From NCBI RefSeq assembly GCF_019175285.1, contig NC_056527.1:118590133-118654132 (forward strand): a DNA stretch of 64,000 nt. The letters run 5' to 3'. A program made the position numbers and the translations under genes. Below the pieces are notes generated by a model that saw nothing but the letters and a program-made list of their open reading frames with translations, was not told the DNA's origin and made no database searches. Numbering within the stretch: the stretch's first letter is position 1; the number at the start of each line of letters is the position of its first letter. The stretch comes from Sceloporus undulatus. Lineage: Eukaryota > Chordata > Lepidosauria > Squamata > Phrynosomatidae. Shown here one piece after another: positions 1 through 21,900 of the stretch.

Positions 1-8506
<8,506 letters not shown>

Positions 8507-9640
8507 AGCGGCCGCGGGAGGGACCTCCTCCAGCATCAGGGGAAGAGGACGCAATGCAGGAGCCTTCGCAGAAACCGGCAGCAACGGGCTGCACTCGGCC
8601 GGGATGTCGGTTCCTTGCCAGCTCCACGGGGAGAGGGGGGACACTTGTGGCGTGGGTACCGGAGGCAACTGGGTCCCTGGTTTTCTCTCAGGAGCACTGG
8701 TGTGCCTGGAGAAAAGGCAAGGAGAGGAAAGGGAGGATAGGTGGGCCCCATTGGGGGCGCGTGAAGGGGATTGGGGGCTCAGATGTTGAGGGGCAGGGAA
8801 TGGGGCACAGGGCACCTTGGCTCCCCCATTGCCTGCCGGAAACCAGAGAGAAGGAAGTCTGCTAGCACCTTGGTTTGGGTTTGGCTCTGTTTCCCAGCCC
8901 CATTCGTGACATTGGGGTTCTCTTCCCCACCTTCATTCCTGAAGCAAAGAGGAAGCAAGGACCCCCTCTGCCACCCCCAGCTTGGCATCATTATACTTGA
9001 ATGTCTCCCCATCTCTCCCCACTTTTTGGGGCCCTCTGGGAGGAGAGTGGGGAGAGGTAGGACGCAAAGCCGGGTCCGGGTCCAAGGAGGGAAGACTGAG
9101 GACCTTTTAGCGTTGAGGAACGGGCAGGAGAAGGAAGCGACAATACTTGAAAATGTCCATAATTCAAAAAGAAGAAAAAAATATGATTATTTTCTCTCTG
9201 TCTGTCTCTTGATCTCTTTCTTGAAAGAAAACAAATGATAAATGAAAATGTGAATTTGGAGGGGGAAAGTACTTCTGGCCCATATGAATCTATAGGACCC
9301 AGCCTGGGTTTTCTCCGGTTGCTTCACCTCTTCCTTGAGCTGGTAAATGTGACGCATATAGGAGGGTCATTGGCACATTTGTACGTCATGATAAGCAATC
9401 CTCTCTGTTAACCAGAACCCCAAAATCTTTATTTGCAGGGTGTGTTTTGTGTTGTTCCTGAGCAAGGCCTTTCCAGGATGCAATGTTTAATTTGTTGAAT
9501 AACGAGGCAGCTGGAGAAATCATCACACCAAAGTTAGAAGAAATAATTTATAGTGATCTCTGCCACTGATAAATTAGCAAGGTTCCAGTGATTATTAATC
9601 TGGTCAGTCTTCATTCTATCGCATAGCAATAAACATTTAT
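8507..9640 (+). other. Probable 3' UTR of the PIK3CA-like gene
   Basis: GC-rich sequence follows the stop codon, without coding similarity or a strong repeat signature up to about 9.2 kb. The first AATAAA on this strand is at 9628-9633. A + strand TTTATT at 9428-9433 reads as AATAAA on the opposite strand and could serve the convergent TFR2 gene, so the two 3' UTRs may overlap. No transcript end can be seen directly. Confidence 0.35.
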
Positions 9641-9930
9641 AGTGATCACTGCCACTGATAAACAGTTAAGTGGGACCCAAGGAATTGGCACAAGAAGACA
9701 AATGGGAAAGCAGCGGAGGAACAGTTAAAACATCGTGGAAATCGGAAAGGGGAAAGGATTCTGGTCTATCACATAGCAATAAATCAATGCAATTTACAGC
9801 AGGCACTGCTGCTGACAAATTAGGGGGGCAAGGAAGAAAATGGGGTGATTAGTGAAATGGGGGTGATTGGATTGGGGAGATATCCTATTGCATAGCAATA
9901 CCCAAAGAATTTCTAGCGGCCCCTGCCACT
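9530..9930. repeat. Degenerate tandem repeat, roughly 110 bp unit
   Basis: Phrases 'gcatagcaataaa' and 'agtgatcactgccactgata' recur near 9545, 9630, 9775 and 9895 in the same orientation. The array sits between the convergent 3' ends of the PIK3CA-like gene and TFR2 and supplies the AATAAA motifs there. Confidence 0.7.
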
Positions 9931-10019
9931 GCTATATTAAGACTGGGATTAGGAAGGATCAGGAAAGGGAGAAGGAGGAGGATTTAGAGGTGAGGCCAAT
10001 TTTCTGTGTATTGGAATTG

Positions 10020-10480
10020 CAGAAGTCGTTTGCCAATGTTAAACAAAAATTACAGATTACAAAGTGACCAAACTGCCATTTCCAATATTCAAAGGCACCA
10101 GGCTGGGGAAGGCATAGAAAAGTTTGGTCACTTTGCAAGTTGTAATTTGTGTTTAATGATGGCAAACAAATTCTGTAAACTCCAACACACACACACACGT
10201 ATGATCGTGAAAATTACAAATTGCAAACCTTTCTTGGCCTTCCCGACCTGGTGCCTTTGAACGCTGGGAATGGTATAGAAAAGCTATAATTGCAAAGTGG
10301 CCAAACCTTTCTTTGCCATTCCCAGCCTTCAAGGATGACAGGTTGGGGAAAGACCTCGAAAAATTTGCCCACTCTGCCATTTGTAATTTGCTTGCTGTCA
10401 TTAAACAACAATTACAAATGGCAAAGTGGCCAGACTTTTCTATGCTGTTCCCAGCCTTCAAGGTTGGGGAATGCTGTACC
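10020..10480. repeat. Alternating inverted repeats downstream of TFR2
   Basis: Blocks such as 'attacaaatggcaaagtgg' and its complement 'cactttgcaagttgtaattt' alternate in both orientations around 'ttcccagccttcaagg', over about 450 bp. The segment could fold into several hairpins. No coding capacity is evident. Confidence 0.7.
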
Positions 10481-10627
10481 AAAAAACTGGTGCAAGCGGA
10501 AGGAGGATCTTGAATAATTCGGAGTCTTCCAATCCCAGCTCGAAATTTTGCCCCCTCCTGGGCCAGCCCCAGTTAGGGAAAGGGGGGGTACCCTTGGGGG
10601 GATTTTTGGGTATGTTTCTATCCATCT

Positions 10628-13600
10628 TCAGAAGTTGTTGTCGATATTCCAGACGTCGCCACTCAAGGCGTTGGCCGCCCCTTGCAGCGTCCAAGTGACC
10701 AGGGCCAGTTGCCGGCGGAAAAGGGTCTCGTCAAAGGTCTCCGGAGCCTCTCGCAAGCGGCCAACGTGCTCCAAAAGGGCCCCCAGCGTGTGGGGGCCCC
10801 GGCCGTGAAGGATGTGCCGGAAAGGGGTCTCCGTGACTGCCACATATTGGGACAAGAAGTAGAACTCCACCTGGGGAAGAGAAAGGAGAGGAGCCCCAGG
10901 TAGAGTGGAAAGGCCCAAAGTCCAGGACCTTGGCAAATAAATTGCCAAACTTCCACCCAGAGGGTCTGCCACTGAAGTTCAGAAGAAGAAAGCACACTTG
11001 CGCATGAAACTGCGCAGAGCTACACCTCTAGAATAGGAATCTGCTCCACACTGGTCTACCTTCCTGTGTGCCTTCAAGTCGTTTCCAATGCAAGGTAACC
11101 CTAACTTGGTTTCCTTAGCAAGATTTGTCCAGAGGGGTTTACCTTTGCTTCATCTGAGGCTGGGAGAGTGTGTCTTGCCCACAGTCCCCCAATGGGTTTT
11201 CATAGCTGAGCAGAGATTTGAACTAGTCTTCAGGGTTGGGTGGTGGGCCCTTGGTATCCACTGGAGTTTGGTTCCAGGACCTGCTATGGATACCAAAATC
11301 TGTGGATGCTCAAATCCCATTATATGCTATGGGGTATCATTACTACTACCACTACTACAGTGGGGTCCTTGGTATCCTCTGGGGTTTGGTTCCAGGACTC
11401 TTTGTGGATACAAGGGGGGTTGGAAAACGGTGTCCCTTATATAAAATGGCAAAATCAAGCTTTGCTTATGAAAATTTACATATATATTTGGAATGTTTTC
11501 AAGCGGGATGGTTGAATCAGTGGATTAAAAACGCATAGATATGGAGGGCTAAGTGTAGTCCAGTGTTCAGGCCTACTCCCTGAAGAGGAATATCAGAAGA
11601 GTACCATGGGCTACCTACCCCATGATAAGGAGTATCTGAGGAGTACCTGATGGGGCATACCTGAAGGCTATGACTGGCATTGGGAGCATTCCTTGTTCCG
11701 TCCTTGTTCTTCTGGGACCTGCCTGCCCTAAGACGCTCATGTAGAGCTCAACGTTGAGGAGAGCCACAACGCAACCCCATAGACCCCAGGCCCTGTTTTA
11801 CCCCTCTCACCCGCATGATGCGGACATTGTACATGCGCAAGAGGCGCTCGTTGTGTTCCTCCGAGCCGTAGATGTCCTTCCGCAGCTTCTCGGCCGCCCG
11901 CGTGTAGTCGCCCCGAGCCGAGTACATCCACTGCAGGGTCAGCCCACGACTCTTGGAGGAAGGAAAGGGAAAGGGTAAGAGAGAGAAGGCCTTGGAGTAG
12001 TGGCAGGGTTGCAGGTTCCAGCCCAAAGGGTCAAGATGGGGCAGGGCCAGAGGTCACCTATGCACAGACAAAGTGTGGGGCTGGTTGAGGAACCAAAGAA
12101 TTGAGGCTGCAATTACACAATGTGGCTGCTAGGGGGCAGTGTTGCATTGGAAGACACACCTGGGAAGCATCTGGCTGCCCTCTGGTGGAAGAGCCTGGCT
12201 ATTACTATAATGCGTAGCCAAAATCCAGCAAACAGGGATACCTTTATGGGGCCAACCAAAGTGCACATTGTACAACATTACCATAAAAGAACGGTACAAT
12301 TAAAAACAGAAAAGTGATATGTTAGAATAGGAGTCATTAAAACATTAAAAGAGATTGCTTGTTAGAAGAATAAAATACAGTTAAAAAATACAAAACTGTT
12401 TAAAACACTTTAAAACAATGCAGTACCCAGCCTGTTTTTTTAAAAGCCTGTCTGCATAAGAAAATTTTAACTTTTTTGGACAGCTAGGTGAGAGCATAGC
12501 TGTCACATCTCTTCTCCGGAGAAAGAGGGGTCTCCGGGGGCCTTTCCCATAGACAATCCAGACCCCTTACCTTCAGCTGGGTGGTGTACTCATTGAACCG
12601 GCCAATGTGTTGCAGGAGGACGTCTCCGTAGCACCAGTAATCCAGGGGCAGGAGGTGGTCATGGGTCAGCTTGATCAGCAGGTGACCCACCACCTCCGCC
12701 ACGGTCTTGGCCACGGCGGGCAGGCGCCCGTAGAGAGCGCGGTTAAGGTTGTCGTAGGTGTCCAGCATCGTATTGAGGAACGGATACGGACGGGCGTCCT
12801 GGAAGCAGAGAACGGGACAGATGTAGCGGGACTTTGGTGAAGAATTTCTGAAAGCTTAGAGCTTGAATCTAGGCCTCTGATATCTGGATGCCTAGGGCAG
12901 GGTTTGGAAAGGCATCGAGTAGAGAGCTTAGAAGTACAGTTTTGGAGAACAGCACCCAGAACCCCCCAGTCACCACCATTAAAACCAATACCATTATTAT
13001 GCTGTAATTGTTATTATTTGCTGCTGTCTCTCCATAGTAATTTCATTCAGATGTTCTGTCAGCCTCTTTGGAATTGCTGCTGCTGCTGCTATTACTATTA
13101 CTATCACTACTACTATAGATGGTTCTCCCAATCCATTCATTCTTTATCCATGGGTTCAGGTATACATGGCTTGAAAACATTTTTAAAATATGTACTGTAA
13201 ATGCTCAAAAGAAAACCTCTGCAAAGGAGAATTCCACGGCTGGGACGCCCCCAAAAGAGGTGAAGGCGAAGGCACTGCTGTCCATAGGGATGGCCTGGAT
13301 CCTGAGGCAAAGAGGAGGAGAAGACGGTCAATTAGCAGAGGTCTAAGGTTGTTGTTGTTGTTGCTGTTGTTGTTGTGTACTTTCAAGTCATTTCTTGCTT
13401 ATGGTGACATCAAAGCAAACCTGTAATGGGGTTTTCTTGGCAAGTTTCTTCTGAGGCAGTTTGCCATTGCCTGAGGATCAATACATTGATAAATGGATGG
13501 ATGGATGGATCAACTGATAAATTAATGGATGGATGGGTGGATGCTGGGAGTGTGTGAGAGGGTTCAGCCCAGGCTCAAAGGAGAGGAGGGTTCAGGTGAG

Positions 13601-14441
13601 GTCAAAGCCCTTAACCTCAAATCTTACACTTCGGTCTCCCAACGCCGGCCTTGTTCGGTCATCTGGTCAAAGATGCTTTGGCCGCTGCGGTTCGGACTAT
13701 CGACCTGCAGAAAAGAAGCCGTGAGTTGGGTTGTAATAGAGAATTGCATCTTTTGATACAGAATCCAAATACCAAACCATCTCGAACTTTTAACTCAGAG
13801 ATTTGGGGGGGGGATTATTTTTGGACTGTAGCTCGCATAATCCTTCCCTGCCAACATAGCCCTGAGCTTGGGAAGGAAAATAGTACCACCTAATTGGATG
13901 TCCAAGTGCCAGACCCTCCAGACTCCATATAGTTTCCTCTTTTGGACTACAGCTCCCCAAATCCCTGGCTGGGGATTATGGGATCTGTAGTCCAGAAGAG
14001 AGCCCTTGGCCTGCTTCAACCCACCTGCCTGACGATGCTCTCAATGAGGCCGATCAAAGCTGGACTGGTCTTGGCAAAGAATTTGTCGTCTCCTGGAAAA
14101 AGAAACCAGGAGAAGAAAATCAAAACAGCACCGAGTGCGAGAAGCAAGTTTCTAGTCTCCACTTTTCACGTTCTGCCCCTCTTTGCTCATTCTCTTCTCT
14201 TTCTCAATCCCTTCTTCCCAAGGGATTGAAAAAGACCAACTCCTCTTGCTGATTTTGATCATCGTCTTTCCCTATTTCTCTCTTTTCTGTCCGGCGAAAA
14301 ACTGGAGGGACGAGGGAAGTACTTGACCAGAGCTCAGAAAAGTTATCTTTCTGTCTGTCCATCCATCCATCTGTCCATCCATTTATCGATCGATTGATAC
14401 ATCCATCCATCCATCAATTTATTGAGGGATTGATCTATTTG

Positions 14442-14509
<68 letters not shown>

Positions 14510-17500
14510 CCTACCTATCCATCCCCAATGAAAAGAAAGTCCAGCTAAAAACACCCCAAAAACTATATGTTTAAAAGTGATAACCGTTCTCTTACAAACC
14601 AAAAGGTGAAACACAATCCAAGCATGTTGGGAAATACTGTTTCATGGGTAAGCCCCTTCTGTCCCTGAATGAAGAGCCCGTACTCTTCTAAGTATTACAA
14701 GTCTTTGAGTTACATTTTCCCAGAATTCAGAATGGAATTGAATGAAGGCCCTAAGCTCCCAAATAGCCCTGATGCCTCCAAGAGTTGGGCAACGGCTACC
14801 TTTCTGACCCTTCAGTGTTGGCCGGACCCAGCTGGCTCCTTCAGTGGCCCTATGCTTGGCGGCCCCTTCCTTCCCTGTGTCCACTCACCCAGGACAGCAT
14901 TGTCCAGACTGATGTAAGCAGCCGCCTTGAGGTGCAACATGGTGAGATAGCCCTGCAAAGAGATGGAGTTTAGCTTGTTGTGGTTGTTGTTGTGGTTGTT
15001 GTGAATGGCTGTCATGCCAATTCCAACTGAATGCAAGACCTCCAAGACACGCTGATATTAAACACACAGCCCAGGTCTTGCAAACTCTGGCATCCTTGAG
15101 TAAATCAACCCCATTGTAATGTGCCACAGTGGTTTGAGCATTGGACTATGACTCTGAAAACCAGAGTTCGAATCCCAGATTGGCCGTGAAACCCACTAGA
15201 TAATCTTGGGCAAGTCACACTCTCTCAGCCTCAGAGGATGGCAAGGAAAAACCTCTTCTGAACAAATCTGGCCAATAAAAAAACATTATAGGGTTGCCTT
15301 AGGATCGCCATAAGTCAACTTGAAGGCGCACAACAACAACAACAAAATACGCTGGTCTACTTTTCTTCCTGCTTCCCACTTTACCAAATGTTATCATCTT
15401 TTCATGTCATTTCATGATATGTACAATTTTTAAATACAGGTTGAGACCCCCGTATCTGGAATCCCAAAATACAAAAATTACTCCGAAATCCAAAATCATC
15501 CATAAGAGAGGCTGAGAGAGTGACGCCTTTCCTTTCTGACGGTTCAACGTACACAAGCTTTATTTCATGCACAAAATTTATTTAAAACATTGTGTATAAA
15601 ATTACCTTCAGGCTCTGTGTATAAAGGGAATATGATGAAACGTACTGTACATTAATATTGTGTTTAGACATGGTTCCCATCTCTTAAGGGATCGTGTTAT
15701 GTATGTGCAAATATCCTGAAACCTAAAATCCAAAGCATTTTGGATAAGGGAAATTCATCCTCTGCGTGGGTTTGTATTTGTGTATACTAGAGGTAGAATT
15801 GCATAGTGGTTTGAGACTTGGACTACGACTCTGGAGACCAGGGTTTGAATCCCCACTTGCCCATGAACCCTATTTGGTGATCTTGGGAAATTCACACTCT
15901 CTCAGCCTCATGGGAGGGCAATGGCAACCCTCCTCTGAACAATCATGCCAAGAAAACCCCCATAGGGTTGGCATAAGTCAGAAACGACTTGAAGACACAC
16001 AGCAACAGTGATATATATGTTTAGAATGTGAACTCCCTTGGGAAAGTGCCATTCTTTGGACTACAACCCCCAGAATCGCCCCTTCAGCTCCTGCTCACCT
16101 CAAGCCATTCGGTGGAGCCCACGCTGCCAAAATCCCCAGCATCCCAACTGACAAAAAGCAAGCTCCTTCGTAGCTGGAACCCTGCGCCATTGGAAACAAA
16201 GCAAACAGTCCTAACAAGTAGATTCCTAGCATATATCCCCCATTAGCACCCCCAATTGAGCACTAATTGGCTCTTTCCCTATAAATGGCGCATTTATTTC
16301 CATCCCCTTTAAGGCGGCTATCTTTTTTGACAGCCACATTCCATTTCGGGAACAAAACATGTCCCCTCTTTTCCAAACAGTTCTAATAAGTAGATTCCTA
16401 GCATAAGTTCCCCAGTAGAACCCCCAATTGATCACTACTTCACACCTTTTTCTATAAATGGCACATTTATTCCCATCCCCTTTAAGGCGGCCATCTTTTT
16501 TGACAGCCACATTCTATTTTGAGGTGTCCCCCCCCCCCAGTATCATTGTGATCCATCCACACTCCATGCCTGCTTACCGTTCCGCACCATAGCTGTAAAG
16601 GTTCGTGCCAGTTCCAGCAATATGGCAGTGCCAACCCCAGACCGGGCGGCTCCGGGTCCCAGAGAATCCCGCTGGGCACCCACAATCACATAGTGATCTA
16701 GGGAGAAAGAGAGAAAGGATTCTGGGAGCTGAAGTCCAAAACACTTGGAGGTGCAAAGTTTGAGTACCTAAGCACTCCTTAGAGGAGGATACCAGAAGGT
16801 GCACATCAGTCCCACTTACCTGGCTCAAAGCGACCTTCGATGCACCCAAAAATGTTGTTGATCATGACGGACTGCTTGAGGTTTTGAACCCGCAACTCTA
16901 GCCGGAAATCTGGTGCCCCCGGTCCCAGCTGGTAGGGGACCCCAGGCAGTCGACCATTCCAGGTTTGGGGGGCTGGGGGACCCATCACCTGTCTGCAAAG
17001 AAAAAGAAACAGAGGTTTTAATGAGGAGCCAGCCATCTTTGGGGATTAAATTGGGGGTGAGGATGCATCTGGACTGCAGAAACAATCCAGTTTGACACCA
17101 CTTTAACTGCCATGGCTCAATGGAAGCTGCTTTAATTCTGCAGTGTAGACGCACCGCAGAGCACTTTCTCAGGAGTTCATCACACTGGGGCTAATTTTGG
17201 CATTAAAGAGAGATTAAAGCACATTTTTAAAGCATCCCGCAAATGAAGTAAAAATGGCAAGTAATTGCGCGACTGATGATTGCACACAAATAAAGAGATA
17301 TCAGAAATGCATTGTCGCCAAAGTCCCAAAAGTTAAAAGAAGCGTGTTAATGCTTCTTTGTGACCACTTTAATGGTGGATTTCGTGCGACTTCGTGTGAA
17401 ATCATTTCGCGTAATTACGCAACTCTTCTGGGATATGGCATAAACTTCCTATCTCCTTCATGGGATAAACTCCTCAGTAAACACTGGGGTGAAAAATGGT

Positions 17501-18887
17501 GTTGGAAATTTAATTAATTTACGTTATTAGTTCATGAAATCCTCAATTAATAAATTAATCGGGTAATACAAAATGTTCAGTTTTATTAGGCAGAAACAGT
17601 TATCTATCCAATCCCCTTTTCCCTCTAACACTACTTCCCCCAAACCAATGCCTCTACTTCTCCCAAGCCAATGCAAAGTTTCAGACTCCAACGCCTATCA
17701 TCCCCACCAAAACGGTGCCGAACCCATTTGCAAGAGATCTAACCCGATCCCAAACCAACACTTTCCAGATGGGCCTGGATTACAACTCCCATCGTCTCAA
17801 ACCATGTGGGCAGGGATGATGGTAGTTATAGGCTGGAAGGCTGTAGAGGAAAGGCTTTTCTGGGCCATTCCAAAAACATGATGGGAGGAGACTCACCTGA
17901 GCAGTCGGGCAGCTACCTCAGCGCTGATGGGGTGAGCGAGGATTTTGGGGAGTCCGGAGGACTGGACCGGGGGGAACTGGGTATGGTTGAAGGAGGGGAA
18001 CCCAGGGCTATAGGGGTCCCCAGCCCCCATGTGGACCTACAAGAGTTTAAAGGGATTTGGGGGAAAGAGAGAGTAAGAGAAAGAGCCATTCGTCATAGGT
18101 CTCCATATCTAAGTGCATCCCACAAAAAAAGTGAAAATGGCGAGTAATTGCACGAATGATTATCGCACGCAATTGCGCAAATAAAGTGATATCCTTGGAA
18201 AAAGCAACAACAGGAAGCAGCTGTGGCTTCTTTGCAACTTCAAGGAGGACTCCAGATGGGAATTGTGGGCAGGGCGACCACATATGTCCTCCTTTTCCAG
18301 GACCACATCCTCCATTTCATTCCTCTGTCCAGGAGGAATTCCCAAATGCCCTCCATTAAGAAGCATGCATTTACATTTATGTGAGCGTTTGTAGCTTTTT
18401 GGGGGTAGTGTCCTCCACTGTTCTTGAGTGCCCTACATTTTGGGGCGCCTTGTCCAGGGTGACCAGAGGCCCTCTTTTTCCAGGACACGTCCTCCATTTC
18501 AGCCCTCTGTCCAGGAGGAATTCCAAAATGACCTCCATTGGATTTACAGTTATAGGAGTGTGCGTAGCTTTCATTTGGTAATCCCCCACCTTCTTCTTCA
18601 ATGTCCTACACTTTGCGGTGAGGAACCTTGGTCACCCTGGAAGTGGTTCCACTTTGGCCAGTGGTCTTCCTAGGTCAAGTCCCCTCCCTAGACTTTCTTC
18701 TGAGACTCTCAGGACGACCCCTTACTCACGTGTCCATAAATGCTTGTGTTTGGGGACAGTCCTAATTTTCGGGGGTCTTGCAGCACGTCAAAGGGGTCTG
18801 GATAAATAAGGACGGCTTTGGCTTTGGAAGCTTCTGCGTTGGCCACCTAGGAGGAAAAAAAGAATAATTCGTTAATCTAGAGTCAAT

Positions 18888-18921
<34 letters not shown>

Positions 18922-21900
18922 GATCCTTCAAGTCTTTTCCGACTTATTGGGACCCTAAGGTGAACCTATAATAAACCTATAATGGGGTTTTCTTGGAAGG
19001 TTTGTTCATAGTGGGTTTGCCATGAAGCTGAGAGAGTGTGACTCGTCTAAGGTCACCCAATTGGTTCTTATGCCCAAGCCAGGATTTGAACCCAGGTCTC
19101 CAGAGTCGTCATCCAACATTCAAACCACTATGCCATTTTGGCACTTCTAATGGATACCCCACATTTTAAAAAAAACAGAGGTTCTGGGCCCCCGGCTCCA
19201 AAGTGATAATTTATTTCCTCCGAGTTCTCAAAATGTTATTCCTATTTCCTTCCCCTTTAAGGCAGCCATCTTTTTTGACAGGCACATTAAATAGTTTCCG
19301 GTCCTTGATTCTGAGCTGTGCCATGTTGCCCCCTGGTGGCTAAAGGTGACATTACAGACTGTCACAAGTTAAAGTCTCCCTTATTCGGAATTCTAATATA
19401 ATTCTAATATATGTGTAATACAGCTGTAAATAAACCATACGGAATGAATTTAAATTTATATTAGTGCTTTTAGTTTTTGTTTGGTAATGTCCTACATTTT
19501 CTTGAATGTCTTTATCTGAAGAAATGTATCTGAGTTTTCTTTTTGTAATCTGCAAAATCTGGAGGATTTTCCGAACGGCGGGACAGAAATTATTTATTTA
19601 TTGTATTTATTTGTATTTATTTATTTGTATCCTGCTCTTTTCCCAGAATTAGGGCTTCACAACATTAAAAAACAGTACAATTAAAAACATGGGGGGGGGA
19701 AGTACATTAAAAAGGAATTAAATTATTACAATGTTAAAACAGATAGTAGTTAAAAGAATAAAACACATTTTAAAAAGATAAAAGTAACAGAAATATATAT
19801 ATTTCACATAAAGACGTTCAAGAAAAATGTAGGCCGTTACCAAACAAAAGCCTAAAAACACGAATACAAATATAAATATAAAATATATAAATAAATTATA
19901 TACATTATATAAATAAATTATATAAATATAAATTCATTTCATATGGTTTACTTTCAGCTATATTACATATGCTGTGTTTTATTATGTGCTCAACTGTATT
20001 TTCCTGATGCATTTATCGTCATAAAAACGCCTTCTTGGCTTGCGATATTCTTGCAGAACTCTGAGCAAAGAAAAGGCTTAAAACTACTTTACTGGCAACG
20101 AACAACTGACATTTAAGTCATTCATTTCTCCATTGCGCTGAACTTAAGGGGAAAAATCGCTTTCAACATTTGCATAGTGCTTTTCTGTCGTTGTTGTGTG
20201 CCTCCAAGTCATTTTGGGCTTATGGCAACCCTAAGGTCACCCATTGGGTTTCCATGACCAAACTGGGAATCAAATCATGTTCAAAATGGAGGACATTTTG
20301 AAATTCCTCCCAGGCAGATGGCTGGAATGTAGGACACGTCCTGGAAAAGGAGGACGCCAGGCCACTCTGCTCCCGAGGGAAGTCGTGCCTCGGTGGCCAA
20401 ACTGACCTTCTCGGCATAGCTGATCTGGCCAATGCGGACGATGACCAGGTGGCCCTGGGGGTCAACGCCGCGCTGCTTCAGGAACGCAAAGTCCTCTTGG
20501 CGCCCGTAGTTGGCAAAGACCAGGTTTCCCTGCAAAAGGAGAGAGAAATGAGAGCAATCCCTACAATTTGCAGGAAAAAAGCAAATGAAAATAATACATC
20601 TTTTTAACCTAAGGGAACACCTCTCTAGGAAGCTCCAGGTCCTCCAGTGCAACTCTATGGTCAACATCTGCCAGAAGTTGATCATAGAATCACTCTGGAG
20701 GACCTACAAATGCCTAGATAAGTCTTTTCCCTAGGAACCTCTATGTTCTTCAGCACAACTCTATGGTCAACTTCCAGCAAATTGCACTGGAGGACTTAGA
20801 GATTCCTAGAGAGAACATATTAATTGAAAACGCAAATAATCAAATCAGCAAAAGTCAAAACCGTAAATGTGGAGGTTTTGCATCTTTTTTGGCCAACGCT
20901 TTAATGTTCCAGATGCTTGGGCATAGCTATGTCCCCATCTAGTGGCCAGAGGAAGAGGTACAACCCTTTCTATCTACCCCTGTACCATCTCTATCTTCCT
21001 CTATCTGAGAGAGGGGTTGATGGCGGGCCTTATACCGTGACGGTGCCAGAGGCGCTATAGGGACAATAGACCTCCGGGTCGCCGAGGGGCAGTTTCTCCA
21101 GCACGGCCCCATTGGCATCCATTCGGTGCAGAAAGCTGGGTTGCCGCCTGAAGGAGAAGGACAGAGAAGGTCTCACAAGACTTATGCAGAGAGACTTGTG
21201 TGCCCCCAAACAAGCCCTTCCCAATGCCCAGTGACCCCTCACGTCTCCTTGGTCGTCCCCCACTGACCAGTTGGGCCGCTGTAGCCCCACGTAGTGGCTG
21301 TCGGTCCAGCTGTGGTCAAGGCTGTAAGAGGCGAAGGCGTCCAGGACGTGGCGGGAGAGAGTGTCCAGGCGCGGGGACCCAGGTGGGTGGGGGGCCTCGC
21401 TCATTTTCCTATGGGGGGAAAGGAAGAGGAATCGCCATTCAGAATATATGGACACAGAGACACATCTGGGGGGGGGGTTGTCATGTCAGTTGTGCATCCG
21501 GGTTTTAGTCCAAACTTCAAAGAAGCTATCCAAGAGTCCCATCTCACTGTCTCACCAAAGTGGATTCAACCCATTGGAAAGCTCTTTTAAAATTTGGACT
21601 AGAACTCGGAGCGGATTCATGTGCCACAATGAAAGGAGATCCAACAGCTGCCAGCCAACTTGAACACAAAGTAAATCCAGCTGATTCAATGGCTCTAATC
21701 TGTTGGGTTTAGGCCACTGAGTGACCAACAGAATCCACAATAGAAGAAGGAGGGATCCAGAGGTTGGGAAAGTACCTTTTTTGGACTACAGCTCCCAGAA
21801 TCCCCCCAGGCAGCATGACTGCAACTCTCAGAATCTCCTTGCCCTCTTAGCCATTCCCTTTCTGGGGACAAAAAAATAATGGGGAATAATTATAATGCTC

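Noticed and set aside
15118-15200. tRNA gene suggested by A- and B-box-like motifs
   Set aside because: The sequence continues into the SINE body and Bov-B-like tail, and no intact cloverleaf was found. The same applies to the other SINE heads.
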